DNA of 64,000 nt. It comes from Neopestalotiopsis rosae. Taxonomy: Eukaryota > Ascomycota > Sordariomycetes > Amphisphaeriales > Sporocadaceae. Position 1 is the stretch's first letter. Each line of letters starts with the position of its first letter. The translations under genes were made by a program, and so were the position numbers. The DNA is taken from positions 4,464,001 to 4,528,000 of the forward strand of contig JALGAS010000002.1 of assembly GCA_023078685.1 (NCBI GenBank). The letters are read 5' to 3'. This document shows positions 34,440 through 45,785 of the stretch, piece after piece. Below the pieces are notes generated by a model. It was not told where the DNA came from. It made no database searches and saw nothing but the letters and a program-made list of their open reading frames with translations.

Positions 34440-36455
34440 CTTGCCAGGTGCTTTATCCGACAGACCGGTACCAATAGTTGATCACGACTGAACGAAGGAT
34501 TGCGACGGTGGTAATTGACGGTGTGTCGCAATAAATGCAGTTTACTGAAGGTGTAGGGAAAAGTGCTCTAATTCGGTATAGCGAGGAGTTCAGAAACTCG
34601 ACAGGCTGCCTGAGCGAATATGTATTCGCTGGCGACGGCAAACGTCATGATCTCCTTTGAGGCGGCAACGCACTATTTCGCCTCTTAGCCCCGGTTACCG
34701 GGCTGCGTTATGCGACGGCAATTCATGGGCACGTGGAACCGTGTTCCGAACCGTATTATGATCATCTTTATCGGGACTTGGGGGGTTCGGATCACGTCCG
34801 AGTGGCTTTTCTTGGTGTTTTCAGAGTAGATTGACGCCCTCGAAACTAATTGTCTACACACAACTATCTGTCATGCTATTTGCGACAATCTGAGGGATAT
34901 GGAAAATCAACCGGAAATAAACATTTTCTTGTAACCGGAAATAAAGTAGTGGTCACGAAGATGAGATCAGCATTCTTGGAATCCTCAAATGTCTGATAAT
35001 CTGTTCAGTGTTGGATACTATGCGAACGGGATCTTGTTCACCTCCCGATAGCGTGGGTGGATATTTCGGATCATCCGATAGGGCCTCCGACTTGGCTCTC
35101 ATTATCTCTGAGATCTAGTGCACTATAGAATCAAGAACACACTAGCGCGATAGGCGGAAATCTAACTCGATCAGTCGGGTAACTACCGCTTCCCTAAATT
35201 ACTTGCAGACCTGCCACGTTGAAAGATGGCCCCAGGAGTTCGGATTGCCCTTCTTGTGGCCGAAGGGACCAGCAGCGAAGCAGGGCTTACAACGGGACTT
35301 GCCATGTCATGTTATAGTTGAATCAAGATTTGGCTGCAAGGAATCTTCTTTGGGGGAATGCTTGAAGTCCAATTTCCTAAGCGCATTCGACTTCCGAGAA
35401 TCCTTTCTCAGGAGCTTCAAATCGATTCGCTGAGGATTACCATGATTTGAGCAGCAGGTGAAGATTACGCCGAGTGGGAAACGCTAAGCGCGGAACTATG
35501 CGATGGAAAGTAAAAACGTGTATGTATAGGCGCCTTTTTTGCCTGTTGTTATTTCAAGACATAGGGATTGTTACAGAATTACAAATGAATCGGAGCTAAG
35601 GTGACAGCGCTCAAGGTTTAAATCAGGTTCTCGCATTGACGATCTCAGCATGATGGATACAACAAAACTCTCAGAACTGATGGATCTTCGTGCCATCAAT
35701 TGTATACTAGCTCGATACAGTATACTAAGGTTAGCTACGTGCTGATCTTTCTCGCTTTGGCAAAGACCTGACGATACGTGAGGTGCATTTCGCATTGTTT
35801 GACTGAAGTCAAAGTCGAAATCAGAGTCCACTCTCGACATTGCAGGTTGTCAAATATGAGCTTTGCTGTAATTCTGGAAGTAAATGCGGGGGTTAGAGTT
35901 CATAGAGGTACGGAATTCTTCATTGCTCGTTACTCGGGAATAAACATACTTTGATAGTCCACGTGCCTGCTCAATGGAAACCCCATACAATCAGTTTGTA
36001 GACTTAAGGGATTCCTGCATATGCGTAGTGCAACTCTATAATTGGCCAATCAAAGCACATTCGAATGAGAATATCGCATCTTATCTGATTAGAGCAGATA
36101 TGCATTGTACATGCGAAAATCACCCAGGAGAGAAATTTCGCTTGAATAATTCAGATCACTGACACAGAACGGCGCACTGCAATGTCAGTGCATATGGTAT
36201 GTGCGCACGCGTTTGCAGTTGTAGTTTGATGCAGGATTTCAAGTGCTGGTATAAGCACCAGGGCTAAGATCAGTGTATGAGTGCAGCAAGGGGCTCCAAT
36301 ATTAATAATCAAACTAGTCTGGCATCTTTCCGACATGGAATTATGTGTTCCAATCACTATGTCAAGGCTATCCGTATCTTACATACCCTAATGACTCCAT
36401 TTCGCATATTCTGCAATAGGCTTGGCAGAGAAGTCTCCTCGGGACCACCTCCAAG
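34440..36455. other. 2-kb intergenic region
   Basis: It holds the promoter of the MDR reductase and the 3' side of the ceramide synthase-like gene. Only short ORFs without domains are present (the longest near 35571-35840, minus). No tRNA or repeat structure was found. Confidence 0.4.
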
Positions 36456-37734
36456 TCACATTTTCTTTTCAGTATTCACCAGCACGCCGACCGCATTGGC
36501 CCCTGTGTCTTCCGCCACGTCCATATCCGGTCCCTCGTCCTCGGACCGGTCGTCCTTGGCAAGCCCTAGAAACAGGAAGCGATAGGCATTGCGCATGAGG
36601 CACCACAGCCAGTACAAGTTGACTGTCTGCAGCCCAGCCAGTAATGTGAAGGTGATGATGTTGGATAAGGCGCATTTGTATTGCTCTGCATCCCAATGGA
36701 GTTCATATGGTCCAACGGTGCTGAATTCCGTGCAGAGCGAATAGAGGATGCGTAGGTTGATGTAATGTCGAAGGTAAGTCCAAATGACGATGCATAGACC
36801 AAAGGCTGGCCCCTGTAGCGGGTTGTTGATATAGTTGAGAGATTTCGCTATCTGGAACAAACGGATTAGTATTGCATCTCTGCAGCACATACAGGTAATA
36901 ACAATTAGACTTTGCACTTACAGCGAGAAAGAAATCGCTGATATCATGAGTGACATAGACCGCAATACCCATGTACGTAAAATGGAAGCGATAGCTGAGC
37001 CCGATCAGACTAATCGTAACTACATGGTGTATCACGAGCTCCCTAAAGTCTCTACGCCTCTCCTCTATACCAAGAATCATTATGAGAGCCTGCTGGATCC
37101 AGAAAGCGGCCTGGAATAGGTAGTAGAACTTGAAAAGCGCATCGTGTGTCTTGTGTGGATACTCCTCATACATCCCCCTAGTGTTGAAATACCACACGGA
37201 TGTATGTTTCATGCAGTATACCCCCAAAGGTCCAATGAATGCAATATACACAGCAGTGTACATTTGCTCCATGAACCGCGTTTGTTTTCCTCGCGACTTG
37301 ACTCCAAGTGTACGAGCCAAAGGTTGTAAAAGCTCGTGCATGATGAACTCGCGCGTAAAGGACAAGACGATGACATAAAAGCCAACGAATGCAATGTCCC
37401 AAAGGCCCTTGCCATATTGCATTTGCTCATCATCGGTATTGAACTGGTAAGATAGGAAAAGAAAGTGGTGAACAGTGTTGGACTCCGTCGGATCGAGGCT
37501 GTATGCGAGCAGGAAGACAAGTATGAGGACGAGGGGCAACAGCCACGTACGTGACATGAAAGTTCGGGGCTTGACACGTCTAGACAGTCTCCTTTGGCGG
37601 GTGTTGCGGATGGGGGACAGGCTGGCATGTTTAGGACTGCCGTTAGTTTGCTGTTGCAGCTGCCGCCGCCGCCGCCGCCGCCGAGATGCATTGTTGGCCG
37701 TTTCTGGCTGCAGGGGCTTGCGTGAACCATCCAT
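36456..37734 (-). CDS. Ceramide synthase (LAG1/TLC domain) paralogue
   Basis: Two exons on the minus strand, 37734-36922 and 36851-36456, with a 70-nt intron (GTAAGT donor, CCAG acceptor); 402 aa. The N-terminus is cytosolic and very basic, with a seven-Arg run encoded by a CCG repeat. A TLC domain of several spans follows. The Lag1 motif is intact across the exon junction: IHHVVTISLIGLSYRFHF, then THDISDFFLA and IAKSLNY, including the His-His and Asp residues needed for acyl-CoA-dependent N-acylation of sphingoid bases in the ER. The acidic C-terminal tail (KDDRSEDEGPDMDVAED) is common in this family. It could be the housekeeping enzyme or an extra copy; some fungi keep extra copies for resistance to sphinganine-analogue toxins. 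Confidence 0.88.
37663..37683. repeat. (CCG)7 microsatellite in coding sequence
   Basis: Seven CCG units on the plus strand encode the Arg run at about residues 18-24 of the ceramide synthase-like protein. Length variation would alter only the number of Arg residues. Confidence 0.85.
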
Positions 37735-38417
37735 GGTCAGATAGGTGAGCTATCTTGGGGCGTGTCGCATATGGCGGGAACAAGTGGATTGTCACTTCGG
37801 GAGAGGCCAGGATAAAGAAGGTGAAAGGCAGTGGGTACAGGTGGCCATAGAATTCAAGAGTGGTATTTCGTAGATTGACTTCGGAGCACCGAGAAACTAT
37901 TGCTCAGTGACCAATAGGCCAGAAGCAATACTGAAATTCTGGGAAAAGTAGAAGTAGGCTGGGAGAGTTTCGATGTTCTCTAGACGGCTGCAGTTCCCTT
38001 ATCCAAGTACAAACAGCAATCAGTACAATGTAGTATAAGGAGCTGTCCGGATACTGACACTTGGACGCAAACCAGGTTATTGCATAATTTCCCATCATTT
38101 GAAGGATTACCAACCATCTTTGAAATTGCTCGTAAGATGCATTGGATTACACCAAAGTTCAGTGCCCTTCGCCTAAGCGAACCGCGGGGGCCGGCCTCTC
38201 GGAGCCCGCGCGTTGCGTTGCGTCTCACTTCATCCAGTCCAATTGGCTTGCCTATGATGCCGCGAAGGAAATATTGTCGGAACTGATTATTATAAGATGT
38301 TCACGTATTTCTATTACTTATTTATAAGCTGGTAAAGGGGGTACTCACTTCCTGTGGCTGAAGGAATTGTTTTCGAGATGGCGTTCGCAATCAAGTTGCA
38401 GTGGGATCGATTCCCAG
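37735..38417. other. Intergenic region
   Basis: About 680 nt with the ceramide synthase-like promoter and the 3' side of the Asp-box protein gene. A tRNA-like A box plus B box pair near 38350-38415 was examined and rejected. Confidence 0.4.
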
Positions 38418-39503
38418 CTATAAACTCAGGCGAGCAACTCTCCCCATCTCACCCGAAGCCCAGCAGACATGCCCATCGACACATTCGACACTGTCAAATG
38501 AACCAGAATCGAATCCTTTCCAAGTCTTTCCCCCATCAAAGGTGACGTCGGATCCAGTTGGACCAACAGCTACGGCCATGCCGCACAAGCCCGGAACCCA
38601 ACTGGAACCCGACCGGTAACCGCCCGGGAATCTGGTTGATGGAGTCCAGGTGGCCCCACCGTCGTCGGACCATGCCGAGATCTTGTCCGTGATGTTGGGG
38701 CTCACATAGTCGCCCCCGACGGCTATACCATGCACCGCGTCCTTGAAGGCCACCGAGAACACTCCGGCAGCAGCCCCTCCGGCGATGGAGCTGTTTGTCA
38801 CGTTCCACGAGTGGCCGTCGACGCTCCGGAAGATACGACCGGGATCGACACCTCCAGAGGCAAGGTACCATCTGCCTGCCGCGGTGGAGAGACAGGTGCC
38901 ACTCCCCGCAAAACCAAACTCTCCGTCCAGGGCTACCGGCATGCCGCTGCTGTCGGCGACATCCCAGCTCTGACCACCGTCCAGCGTTTCCAGAAGCCTG
39001 AACTTGCCGTCTACCGGGTCACTCATGGCCATACCGTGCTGCGGGGTATCAAACGCCAGACAGTCGTAAAAGGCCGCGGCATCATCGTTGACGAAAGGGA
39101 CCGCCCACGTCTCGCCTCCGTCCCGGGTCGAGTAGATGCGGGACTGGTTGCCCTCGCCAATAGACAGCGCAATCGCCTCGGCTCCTGACCACGCCTCAAT
39201 GTCGCGGAACTGGAGCTCTGCGTCCTCGGGGGCCAGTGCGGGGCCGATTGACTCCCACGTCTGACCGGCGTCGACCGTCCGGAGAATGGTGCCATTGGTA
39301 CCCGCAATCCAGGCAATGTCGGCGGAGACGGGCGACAGGCCGCGGAAGCGTTGCGTGCTGCCTGTTGCCGAAAGTTGCCATGTCAGATTACGCGATGCTC
39401 CTGCTGCGTATCTCTGCGGTATCTGAGGGAACCCAGTTGGCAGGCCATTGACAAGGCACACGGCCGTCGTCAACTGTAGTATAGCCAAGTGTAGTGCCTT
39501 CAT
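38418..39503 (-). CDS. Secreted Asp-box (BNR) beta-propeller protein, Ycf48/Hcf136-like
   Basis: Single exon, 361 aa from the ATG at 39503. The first 20 residues (MKALHLAILQLTTAVCLVNG) form a signal peptide. At least six Asp-box repeats are visible: VDAGQTW, TRDGGETW, TLDGGQSW, SVDGHSW, SDDGGATW and TFDGGKTW, spaced 40-60 residues apart as in BNR/sortilin and Ycf48-like propellers. Several N-x-S/T sites fit secretion. The repeats are structural; no sialidase RIP motif or catalytic Asp/Arg/Tyr set is evident, so an enzymatic role is not claimed. Such proteins are widespread in bacteria and scattered in fungi. Lack of introns and family distribution would fit old lateral transfer, which is inference. 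Confidence 0.8.
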   Translation of the reverse strand: MKALHLAILQLTTAVCLVNGLPTGFPQIPQRYAAGASRNLTWQLSATGSTQRFRGLSPVSADIAWIAGTNGTILRTVDAGQTWESIGPALAPEDAELQFRDIEAWSGAEAIALSIGEGNQSRIYSTRDGGETWAVPFVNDDAAAFYDCLAFDTPQHGMAMSDPVDGKFRLLETLDGGQSWDVADSSGMPVALDGEFGFAGSGTCLSTAAGRWYLASGGVDPGRIFRSVDGHSWNVTNSSIAGGAAAGVFSVAFKDAVHGIAVGGDYVSPNITDKISAWSDDGGATWTPSTRFPGGYRSGSSWVPGLCGMAVAVGPTGSDVTFDGGKTWKGFDSGSFDSVECVDGHVCWASGEMGRVARLSL

Positions 39504-40486
39504 CGGATTGATGCAAACTTGAAATGGAGAGTTGTAAAATCTGTACAAACTCCTTCGGGAACACCGATCTTGCAGTCGCGAGCCGTTGATCTCTCTTATT
39601 TACATGTTGACCCAATCCAGGATCAATATGATCGTCCAGGGCTCTTTGAGTCTGCCCATGCCACTTCAGGCAGGTGCTAAGGCACAAGCTATGGGCCCAA
39701 CCACCAACCAAAAGTCCCCCGCTCTTCCACTTCCACTGGGGAAAACAATAATAAGAGAATTGTCAGTAATCATCTGTTTCGAAAGGTTTCTTTTACAGAG
39801 AATCCATTTCGACCATAAGCTCCACTGATTGAGACCTACATAGATTTTGGGAAGAGGATGGCGTAGATGCCTTGGATAGCACTAGGTTCGTTAGGTGATT
39901 TGATCAGTGACTTGTCTTCAGAGCTGGGGATTGGTGGAGTACCTGGGGCGCAGCTATAGCCCCTGCACGACATATACCGTCCTAAAAGTGGGACAGGGTC
40001 CTGAGAAGAAGAGAAGTGTGTCACCACTATAAACACTAGCATAAGAGACAGCCACCATACATAAGTATCTATCGGCTCCTCCGAGCCTTGCTAAGAGAAA
40101 CATCACTCTTTTGAGTGCTTTGGAGATACACCAACCTTGTGAGTAAGCCGTGTGGCTGAGCCGTTCGATGGATTTTCAATGTGAGTGGGCCACTGCGCGA
40201 CATAAATCAAACGCTGTGCCGTACAGGCACTTCAGCTGCTGAGCAGGGCGCAAGGCTTGTGAAACCTGCGGCTGAAGACAAATGAGAGTTGGATAGCTCT
40301 GCCCAATGGAATTGTGAGTTGCCTCTCAATTCTTCTTCGCTGAGGCTTATTAGAAAATCCCTGGCATAAGTGGCAGCTTGCATACCTACATAGACATAAA
40401 GAGAAAAGCCCGTGCAAGCTCGGTAAACTTGAGCGCACCCTGAATTGACCACCGAACCTCACATTAAATATCGATCGCCGACGACA
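39504..40486. other. Divergent intergenic region
   Basis: About 980 nt between the start codons of the Asp-box protein and the CorA-like protein. No shared motif was recognised. Short ORFs only. Confidence 0.4.
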
Positions 40487-42243
40487 ATGTTTAAATTAAA
40501 GACACTCAGAAAATCTAAGCACCCAGAAGCAGAAGTCATCTGGAATAGTTCATTAAGATCACATTCCTCGTGCCTTGAATGCATTGAGGTCAGAAGCAGT
40601 GATGACCAAGGTTAGTGCACCACTACCCTCTCTCACCCTTCATACGGAGATCACAGTTGATCAGATCGGGTTTGCTACTGCATATACTGAGCATGACGCA
40701 GCAAGTGAGGCATCCGTTCATAGCAACTCTTTATCGAACGCGGACGTTCAAGATTGGCTGAAGTACGAGGGCAAATTTTCGCTGTCGCCCGAGCAGCATG
40801 GCGCATCACCGCGTGTTCCTCTCCGCATTCTACTCTGTCAGCGAAGAGCCTGGCCCAAAGTAGATTTTCCACTGTCTGAAGAAACCTTTGAAGCTGTACG
40901 GACTTCTTTTAGACTTGGCCATCAGGTACTTGCAGCATTCGTCCGAGACAATGGCCAATTCCATTTCACCACCAGGCAAACATCAGAGGGCGGCAAGCGA
41001 CTCCAGTCAATAGGTGCGGAATTGATGTAGGCAGCCAGCCAGTAGCCAGAAGCATTCACTAATGCCATCATGCAGATATTACTATCAAGCTACCTCAAAT
41101 GCACCAACTCGGGAACTGCGGTCTCGCATTGACGCATGTCTTTCATCAAGGAACCACCAGAGCCATGATGCACGGGTGGAACTTGAACTCAACTATCAAC
41201 TCTGGCACCAAGACGAACAGCGCGAAGCCGCATGTCGATTGGTTCACGGAGTCGATCCGGGCAGCCCCCTCGTGTTCCCATCCGCTACTTCTCCCAGTCA
41301 TATTACTTGATGAACACATATCAAAGGGCGAAGAGCTCAGATACATCATCTGCGAAGAGGTTCAGAACATATCGGGAACTCTGGGCATTACGACCTCGGG
41401 ACGCCTGGCCAACATGGAGATTTCTAATTTTGAAAAGATCCGAAAACTCATGATTGATCCCGAAAGACGAATCACTCTCTCGGCCAAGATCAGCACCACG
41501 ATCACCGACGCCATCAACTGCTCAGATGTGTTGCGATGGAATCAAAGATGTCGCGAGCGTCTTTTGGAGTGTTTCCGAGAAATTGAGCCATCGCTCTCGG
41601 AGGACGCAAAGGATGGCCACCAAGAACTATTGGATTATTTTATTTTCATGGATGCACAAGCAGTTGAGCTGTTGGACTACATACAGTCACTGAAGATGAA
41701 ACTTGAGCTGCAACTGAGTGTAGTAAGTAACGCCGCTGCAACATATTGGAGTGAGTGACTTTGAGTTCTAATCATCCACCTCTGATAGTTGAATAACCTG
41801 ACAGCTCAAGTCGACAATAACTTGAGCGTCGAGATCGCCCGGGCCTCGTGGTTGGAGAGCACGGCGATGAAGACTCTTGCCATTGTGACTACTGTCTTTC
41901 TGCCGCCAACATTTGTTGCTGTGAGTACCCGAGACTACTTCTCTGGCTTGTATTACTTGCTGATGAGAGCCTACAGAGTCTGTTTAGCATGTCAATGTTT
42001 GATTGGAAGTCGACGGGATCTACCAACGACGACTCGTCCCAGGTTGTCGCATCGACTTTCTGGATTTACTGGGCGATTAGTGTACCATTAACATTGGTGT
42101 TCCTTGTCGGTTTTGGACTCTGGTGGCGCCGACAGAAATATCGATATGACCTCGAACACGGCATGGGCATTGTGGATTTCCGACCCGGTAGAAAGAACGG
42201 GGCCCAAAGTTCTAGTGAAGATTTATCAATTCAGGCCCGATGA
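40487..42243 (+). CDS. CorA-like membrane protein
   Basis: Five exons, 40487-40610, 40657-41013, 41076-41722, 41789-41920 and 41977-42243, with introns of 46-66 nt; 508 aa, all junctions in frame. A shorter alternative starts at the ATG at 40602 without the first intron. The N-terminal two thirds are soluble, with a helical stretch (ELLDYFIFMDAQAVELLDY and LNNLTAQVDNNLSVEIARAS) that precedes two membrane spans at the C-terminus. The first is KTLAIVTTVFLPPTFVASLFSM and the second WAISVPLTLVFLVGFGLWW, with a basic tail. This is the topology of CorA-like Mg2+ channels, but the GMN signature is replaced (SMSMFDW), as in the large fungal CorA-like families. Ion transport is therefore unproven. Such proteins are numerous and variable in filamentous fungi. 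Confidence 0.8.
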
Positions 42244-42978
42244 GTGAGTTCGGGTGGCATTTGTTTATATATAGATATATAGTAGAAAAGAAAAAGATGG
42301 ATGTATTATATGAGGATGGTAACATGGGACAATTTTTTTATTCCGTGAAACTAATGCTCGATAAGTTCGAGGATGTAGGGTCCCATCCGGACCCGACTTC
42401 CACTTTCACCTGCATTAGATATTATATTTCCAAATGTAATACTTAAAATGCCAACGTAAAGTCTTCAAAGTGTTTACAATAAATCAACAAGCCTAGCTAA
42501 ACTTCTTTTGACATGTAATTGACAAGTGATTCTTTACCATCACTATTAGCTGGCAGGACAAGTTCCGAAGCAGAGCAGCGGCCCAACGCCGGACTCAGCA
42601 CGGGAATTCTCCGGCGTGGCTGACCAGAGCAAGCCTAAAAACTTAGACATGGATCTAGTGAACAAGTGTTCAGCCGAGATTGCCAGGCTGTGTTCGAGTT
42701 GATGTCAGTACATTCATTAATGATTCGGCACGATCCCGCAGCTCTCCTTGGCCCCTCACTGATAGCGTACGGCGAGTCCATGGCTACTGAAAAGGAGTGA
42801 TTCTAGATATCCACATTCATGCCCATGATTATCTGGGGTATTTGCGGGGTATGGGGAAGATCAAGTCGTCTTTGTGAGGTATAAAGCATATCACCAAGTC
42901 TTCGCTTGAGGCTCATAGCTTTGTATGCTACTCGGTACTACACACAGAAACCTTTGTCCCAGCAGCAACACCATCATC
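42244..42978. other. Intergenic region with MFS promoter
   Basis: About 735 nt between two plus-strand genes. A TATA-like element lies near the right end. Nothing else recognised. Confidence 0.4.
42880..42886 (+). promoter_or_regulatory. TATA-like element of the Dal5/Tna1-type transporter gene
   Basis: TATAAAG about 95 nt upstream of the ATG at 42979; suitable position for a core promoter. Confidence 0.4.
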
Positions 42979-44762
42979 ATGTCGGACGCCAAGGACATCA
43001 TTCTTGATGAGATCGAGGCCGCCAGAGAAGATGACGAGAAGAACCGACAAGGACCCATTGATGAGTATTCTGGTCTGGATGCAGACGATGCAGATTTCAT
43101 GCGCGGCTATGGGGCGGCCAACCAGAAGCGAATCACACGAAAGGTCAGTTACGCGGAAAGGTCTCGGGCCATCATCAAAGTATTGTCCGTTCTGACGTAA
43201 ATATGGGAAAACAGATTGACTGCCGACTCCTTCCTGTCATGGGTTTGCTGTACCTTTTAGCACACATCGATCGAGGCAACATCGGCAATGCGAAAATTGA
43301 AGGCATGGACAAGGCGATCGGCCTCGTCGGCAACCAGTACAATATCGCGACCACGATCTTTTTCGTACCGTACATCATTTTCGGTGAGCTTGGCTGATCA
43401 TTATTTTACATCCATTCCCTTGACTGACTACCTGGCGCATTCAGAGATACCATCAAATATTATCATCAAGAAGATCCGACCGAGTTATTGGCTCTCGTTC
43501 CTGATGGTGGCATGGGGGATAGTGATGACTTGCATGGGCGTGGTCAACAATTTCGGAGAGATGGTGGCGCTGCGAGTACTACTCGGACTGTTCGAGGTAT
43601 TTGCACTCATGACAAGCTTATGATCATAAGAATACTGATCAAATCACTTACAGGCTGGCTTCTTCCCTGGTGCGGTCTTTCTCGTCGGGCAGTGGTATCC
43701 CAGACATGAGCTACAACAGCGTCTGGCACTGTTTTACACAGCTTCAGCATTCTCAGGCGCGCTGAGCGGACTTCTGGCCTTTGGAATCGCCGAGATGAAC
43801 GGACTGCGGGGCGTTCCTGGTTGGCGGTGGATATTCCTCATCGAGGGAGCCATCACCGTGTTTGTCGGTCTCATCATGTGCTTCCTAATCGCCGACAGCT
43901 ACCAGCTCTGTAGCTGGTTGAACGAAGACGAGAAGCGCGTCGTCAGGCTTCGCTTGCAAATGTCCGGCGTACAGGCCGTGACGCAAGAAGGCGACGAGTT
44001 CTCGTGGAAGCTCCTGGGACAGACCATGATCGACTGGAAGATCTGGCTGGGTATCGTCATTGGCTGGGCCAACGCGGCTCCCAACGCGGCATTTAAGTTC
44101 ACCCTGCCGCAGATCATCCAGCAGTTCGGGTTCGATACAAAGACGGCGCAACTCCTTACCATTCCTCCATATTTCTGTGGTGGTGTTTCGGCCTGGGTGA
44201 CTGGGCGCCTGGCCGACAAGCACTCGTGGCGTATGCCATTCATTGTTGGACCGCTGATAGTACTGGCCACTGCATTTGGCATCTTATTTGGTCTATCCAA
44301 TGACGTTAAGAGCCATATGCCCGGCATGTATTTTGGCGTCATCTTGGCTGAGATCGGATACTATCCTATCCTGCCGGGTTCCACGTCCTGGGTGAGCAAC
44401 AACCTGGCACCGTCTTGGAAGCGATCGATAGGAGTCGCCTGGCTCCTCGCGGCTGGCAACTTTGGCAGTAAGTTCAAAACTCTCGGGTGGCAAGAAAAGC
44501 GCATTACTGATTTCTGATAACAGGCTTCGTTGGAACAAATGTCTTCATCGACAAAGAAGGCCCGCGTTATCCGACCGGCTATGGTACCTCGTTGGGCATA
44601 ATCTGTCTTGCAATCGTTGCTGCCTTTACCATGGAGTTCTTTCTGTGGAAAGAGAACAGGGCCAAGAGCAAGGTATCCGAGCGTGAGGTCCGCCAAACCT
44701 ATACACAAGCGCAATTGGATGCAATGGGAGAGAAGAGCCCATTGTTTAGATACATGCTGTAG
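42979..44762 (+). CDS. MFS anion/cation symporter, allantoate/nicotinate permease (Dal5/Tna1) type
   Basis: Five exons, 42979-43143, 43215-43383, 43445-43596, 43654-44467 and 44524-44762, with introns of 56-71 nt; 512 aa, in frame throughout. The N-terminus is acidic and cytosolic. The ACS-family signatures are present: LLAHIDRGNIGNAKIEGM in TM1, VPYIIFEIPSNIIIKKIRPS at the TM2-3 region, RVLLGLFEAGFFPGAVFLVGQWYPR, and GWRWIFLIEGAITV at TM6. The C-terminal half contains YYPILPGSTSWVSNN and a cytosolic basic tail. Members carry allantoate, nicotinate, pantothenate, biotin precursors or other organic acids with protons across the plasma membrane. The exact substrate is not readable. An AATAAA signal follows 85 nt after the stop. 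It lies tail-to-tail with a SnoaL-like gene. Confidence 0.88.
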
Positions 44763-44846
44763 ACGGCTACCATATTCGCGTCAACGATGCAGACCTATAC
44801 ACCTACACTCAGCCACTTGATCTATTTCATCCTTCAACCGATTCAC

Positions 44847-44852
44847 AATAAA
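44847..44852 (+). terminator. Polyadenylation signal-like AATAAA after the MFS gene
   Basis: AATAAA 85 nt after the stop codon at 44760-44762, in an A/T-rich context typical for fungal 3' ends. Confidence 0.4.
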
Positions 44853-44921
44853 GACAGATTTTGATAGATAGTTTGGATTGTCTGCTAATTGCAATTGGCT
44901 AATTAATTCGCCGATCCTGCC

Positions 44922-44999
44922 TCAGCCTGCTGTTGCTGCTGCAAGCATGGCCGTCACAATGTCCCGCACCGCAGCGCTGTCGACAAACTCCACAATTTC
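44922..44999 (-). pseudogene. In-frame continuation of the SnoaL-like gene after a premature TAG
   Basis: After the TAG at 45002-45000 the same frame stays open for 25 codons, reads EIVEFVDSAAVRDIVTAMLA and ends at TGA. SnoaL-like proteins normally end with a strand plus helix of the pattern I-x-E-F-x-D-S, so this looks like the lost C-terminus. With it the product would be the usual length of about 149 residues. Confidence 0.55.
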
Positions 45000-45371
45000 C
45001 TAGATCAACTTCCCGTCGTCGGTCATCTTGAGCACAATCATGTACTCGTTCGCGTAAGGGCCAGCGTCTGTCTCGCCTGTAGACCTGAGGTGCAACATGA
45101 CCTTGCGGGCCACATCATCCACCAGCATATCTTGTCCTTCCACGAGACTGAGTCTGATGTTTCGGATCATCTTGAATCCAGGAACTATCCAGGCCTGATA
45201 TTCCTCATTACTGCGAGGTGGGCTTTTCCATGGCGGCGGGACGGTGGAAGGGTGGATGATTTGCTTGCAGTCGGTGGTGCGCGAAGCTATTATGCCTTCG
45301 GCAGTGTTGGTGTTGAATCCGTCGATATAGCTCTTGGCTGTCTGAACGAGTATATCCCGGAGCGCAGACAT
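45000..45371 (-). CDS. SnoaL-like (NTF2 fold) protein, truncated by TAG
   Basis: Single exon starting at the ATG at 45371, 123 aa. The sequence YIDGFNTNTAEGIIASRTTDCKQIIHP, a helix followed by a residue set around a pocket, and NEYMIVLKMTDDGKLI are typical of SnoaL-like/NTF2-fold polyketide-cyclase relatives found in fungal accessory regions. The frame stops at a TAG exactly before the conserved last strand; the continuation is annotated separately. The product may be unstable, or the gene may be a recent pseudogene or use readthrough. A TATA-like TATAAAAA lies about 130 nt upstream. It lies head-to-head with an SDR gene (414 nt between start codons), so a shared promoter is likely. Confidence 0.65.
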   Translation of the reverse strand: MSALRDILVQTAKSYIDGFNTNTAEGIIASRTTDCKQIIHPSTVPPPWKSPPRSNEEYQAWIVPGFKMIRNIRLSLVEGQDMLVDDVARKVMLHLRSTGETDAGPYANEYMIVLKMTDDGKLI

Positions 45372-45785
45372 GATAAATCGAGTGACTTGAACTTCAAAAT
45401 TGTGAAGTGGGTTTTGCTTCAAAGGAAGGATGGCCGATGAGGGACTGTCAAAATCGGATAGAGAGGCAAGAAGCTTATGCCGCAACTCAGTTTATCATCT
45501 TTTTATAGAATGAGCCGTTATGCAGGAGGTCTGTTGGTGCAGACAAGCATAACGAACACACAGGAACAGCAGAGTAAATCTCGCATCTTCCACTGTCAAT
45601 CTGGGTATGATCAGGTCCAAATGATTGATTAGTTCCTAATGGATAGTCTCCGCTATTTTGACTAAATATTTAAGACGAAGTGATATTGTTTATAATATCC
45701 TCTTTATTTCTCGTTGCTTCCATCTGGTCTGATTCCGTCGCCCCTAGAGCGACCAGGGGTCCCTGAGCTAACCATCCACCTGGCT
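45372..45785. promoter_or_regulatory. Divergent promoter between the SnoaL-like and SDR genes
   Basis: A 414-nt A/T-rich region between two divergent ATGs. It contains TATAAAAA on the minus strand at 45500-45507 and TTTATAATA near 45690 on the plus side. Co-regulation of the two genes is inferred. Confidence 0.45.

Noticed and set aside
38345..38425. A-box-like TGGCTGAAGG followed by GATCGATTCCC
   Set aside because: Acceptor and D stems do not pair, so this is not a tRNA.
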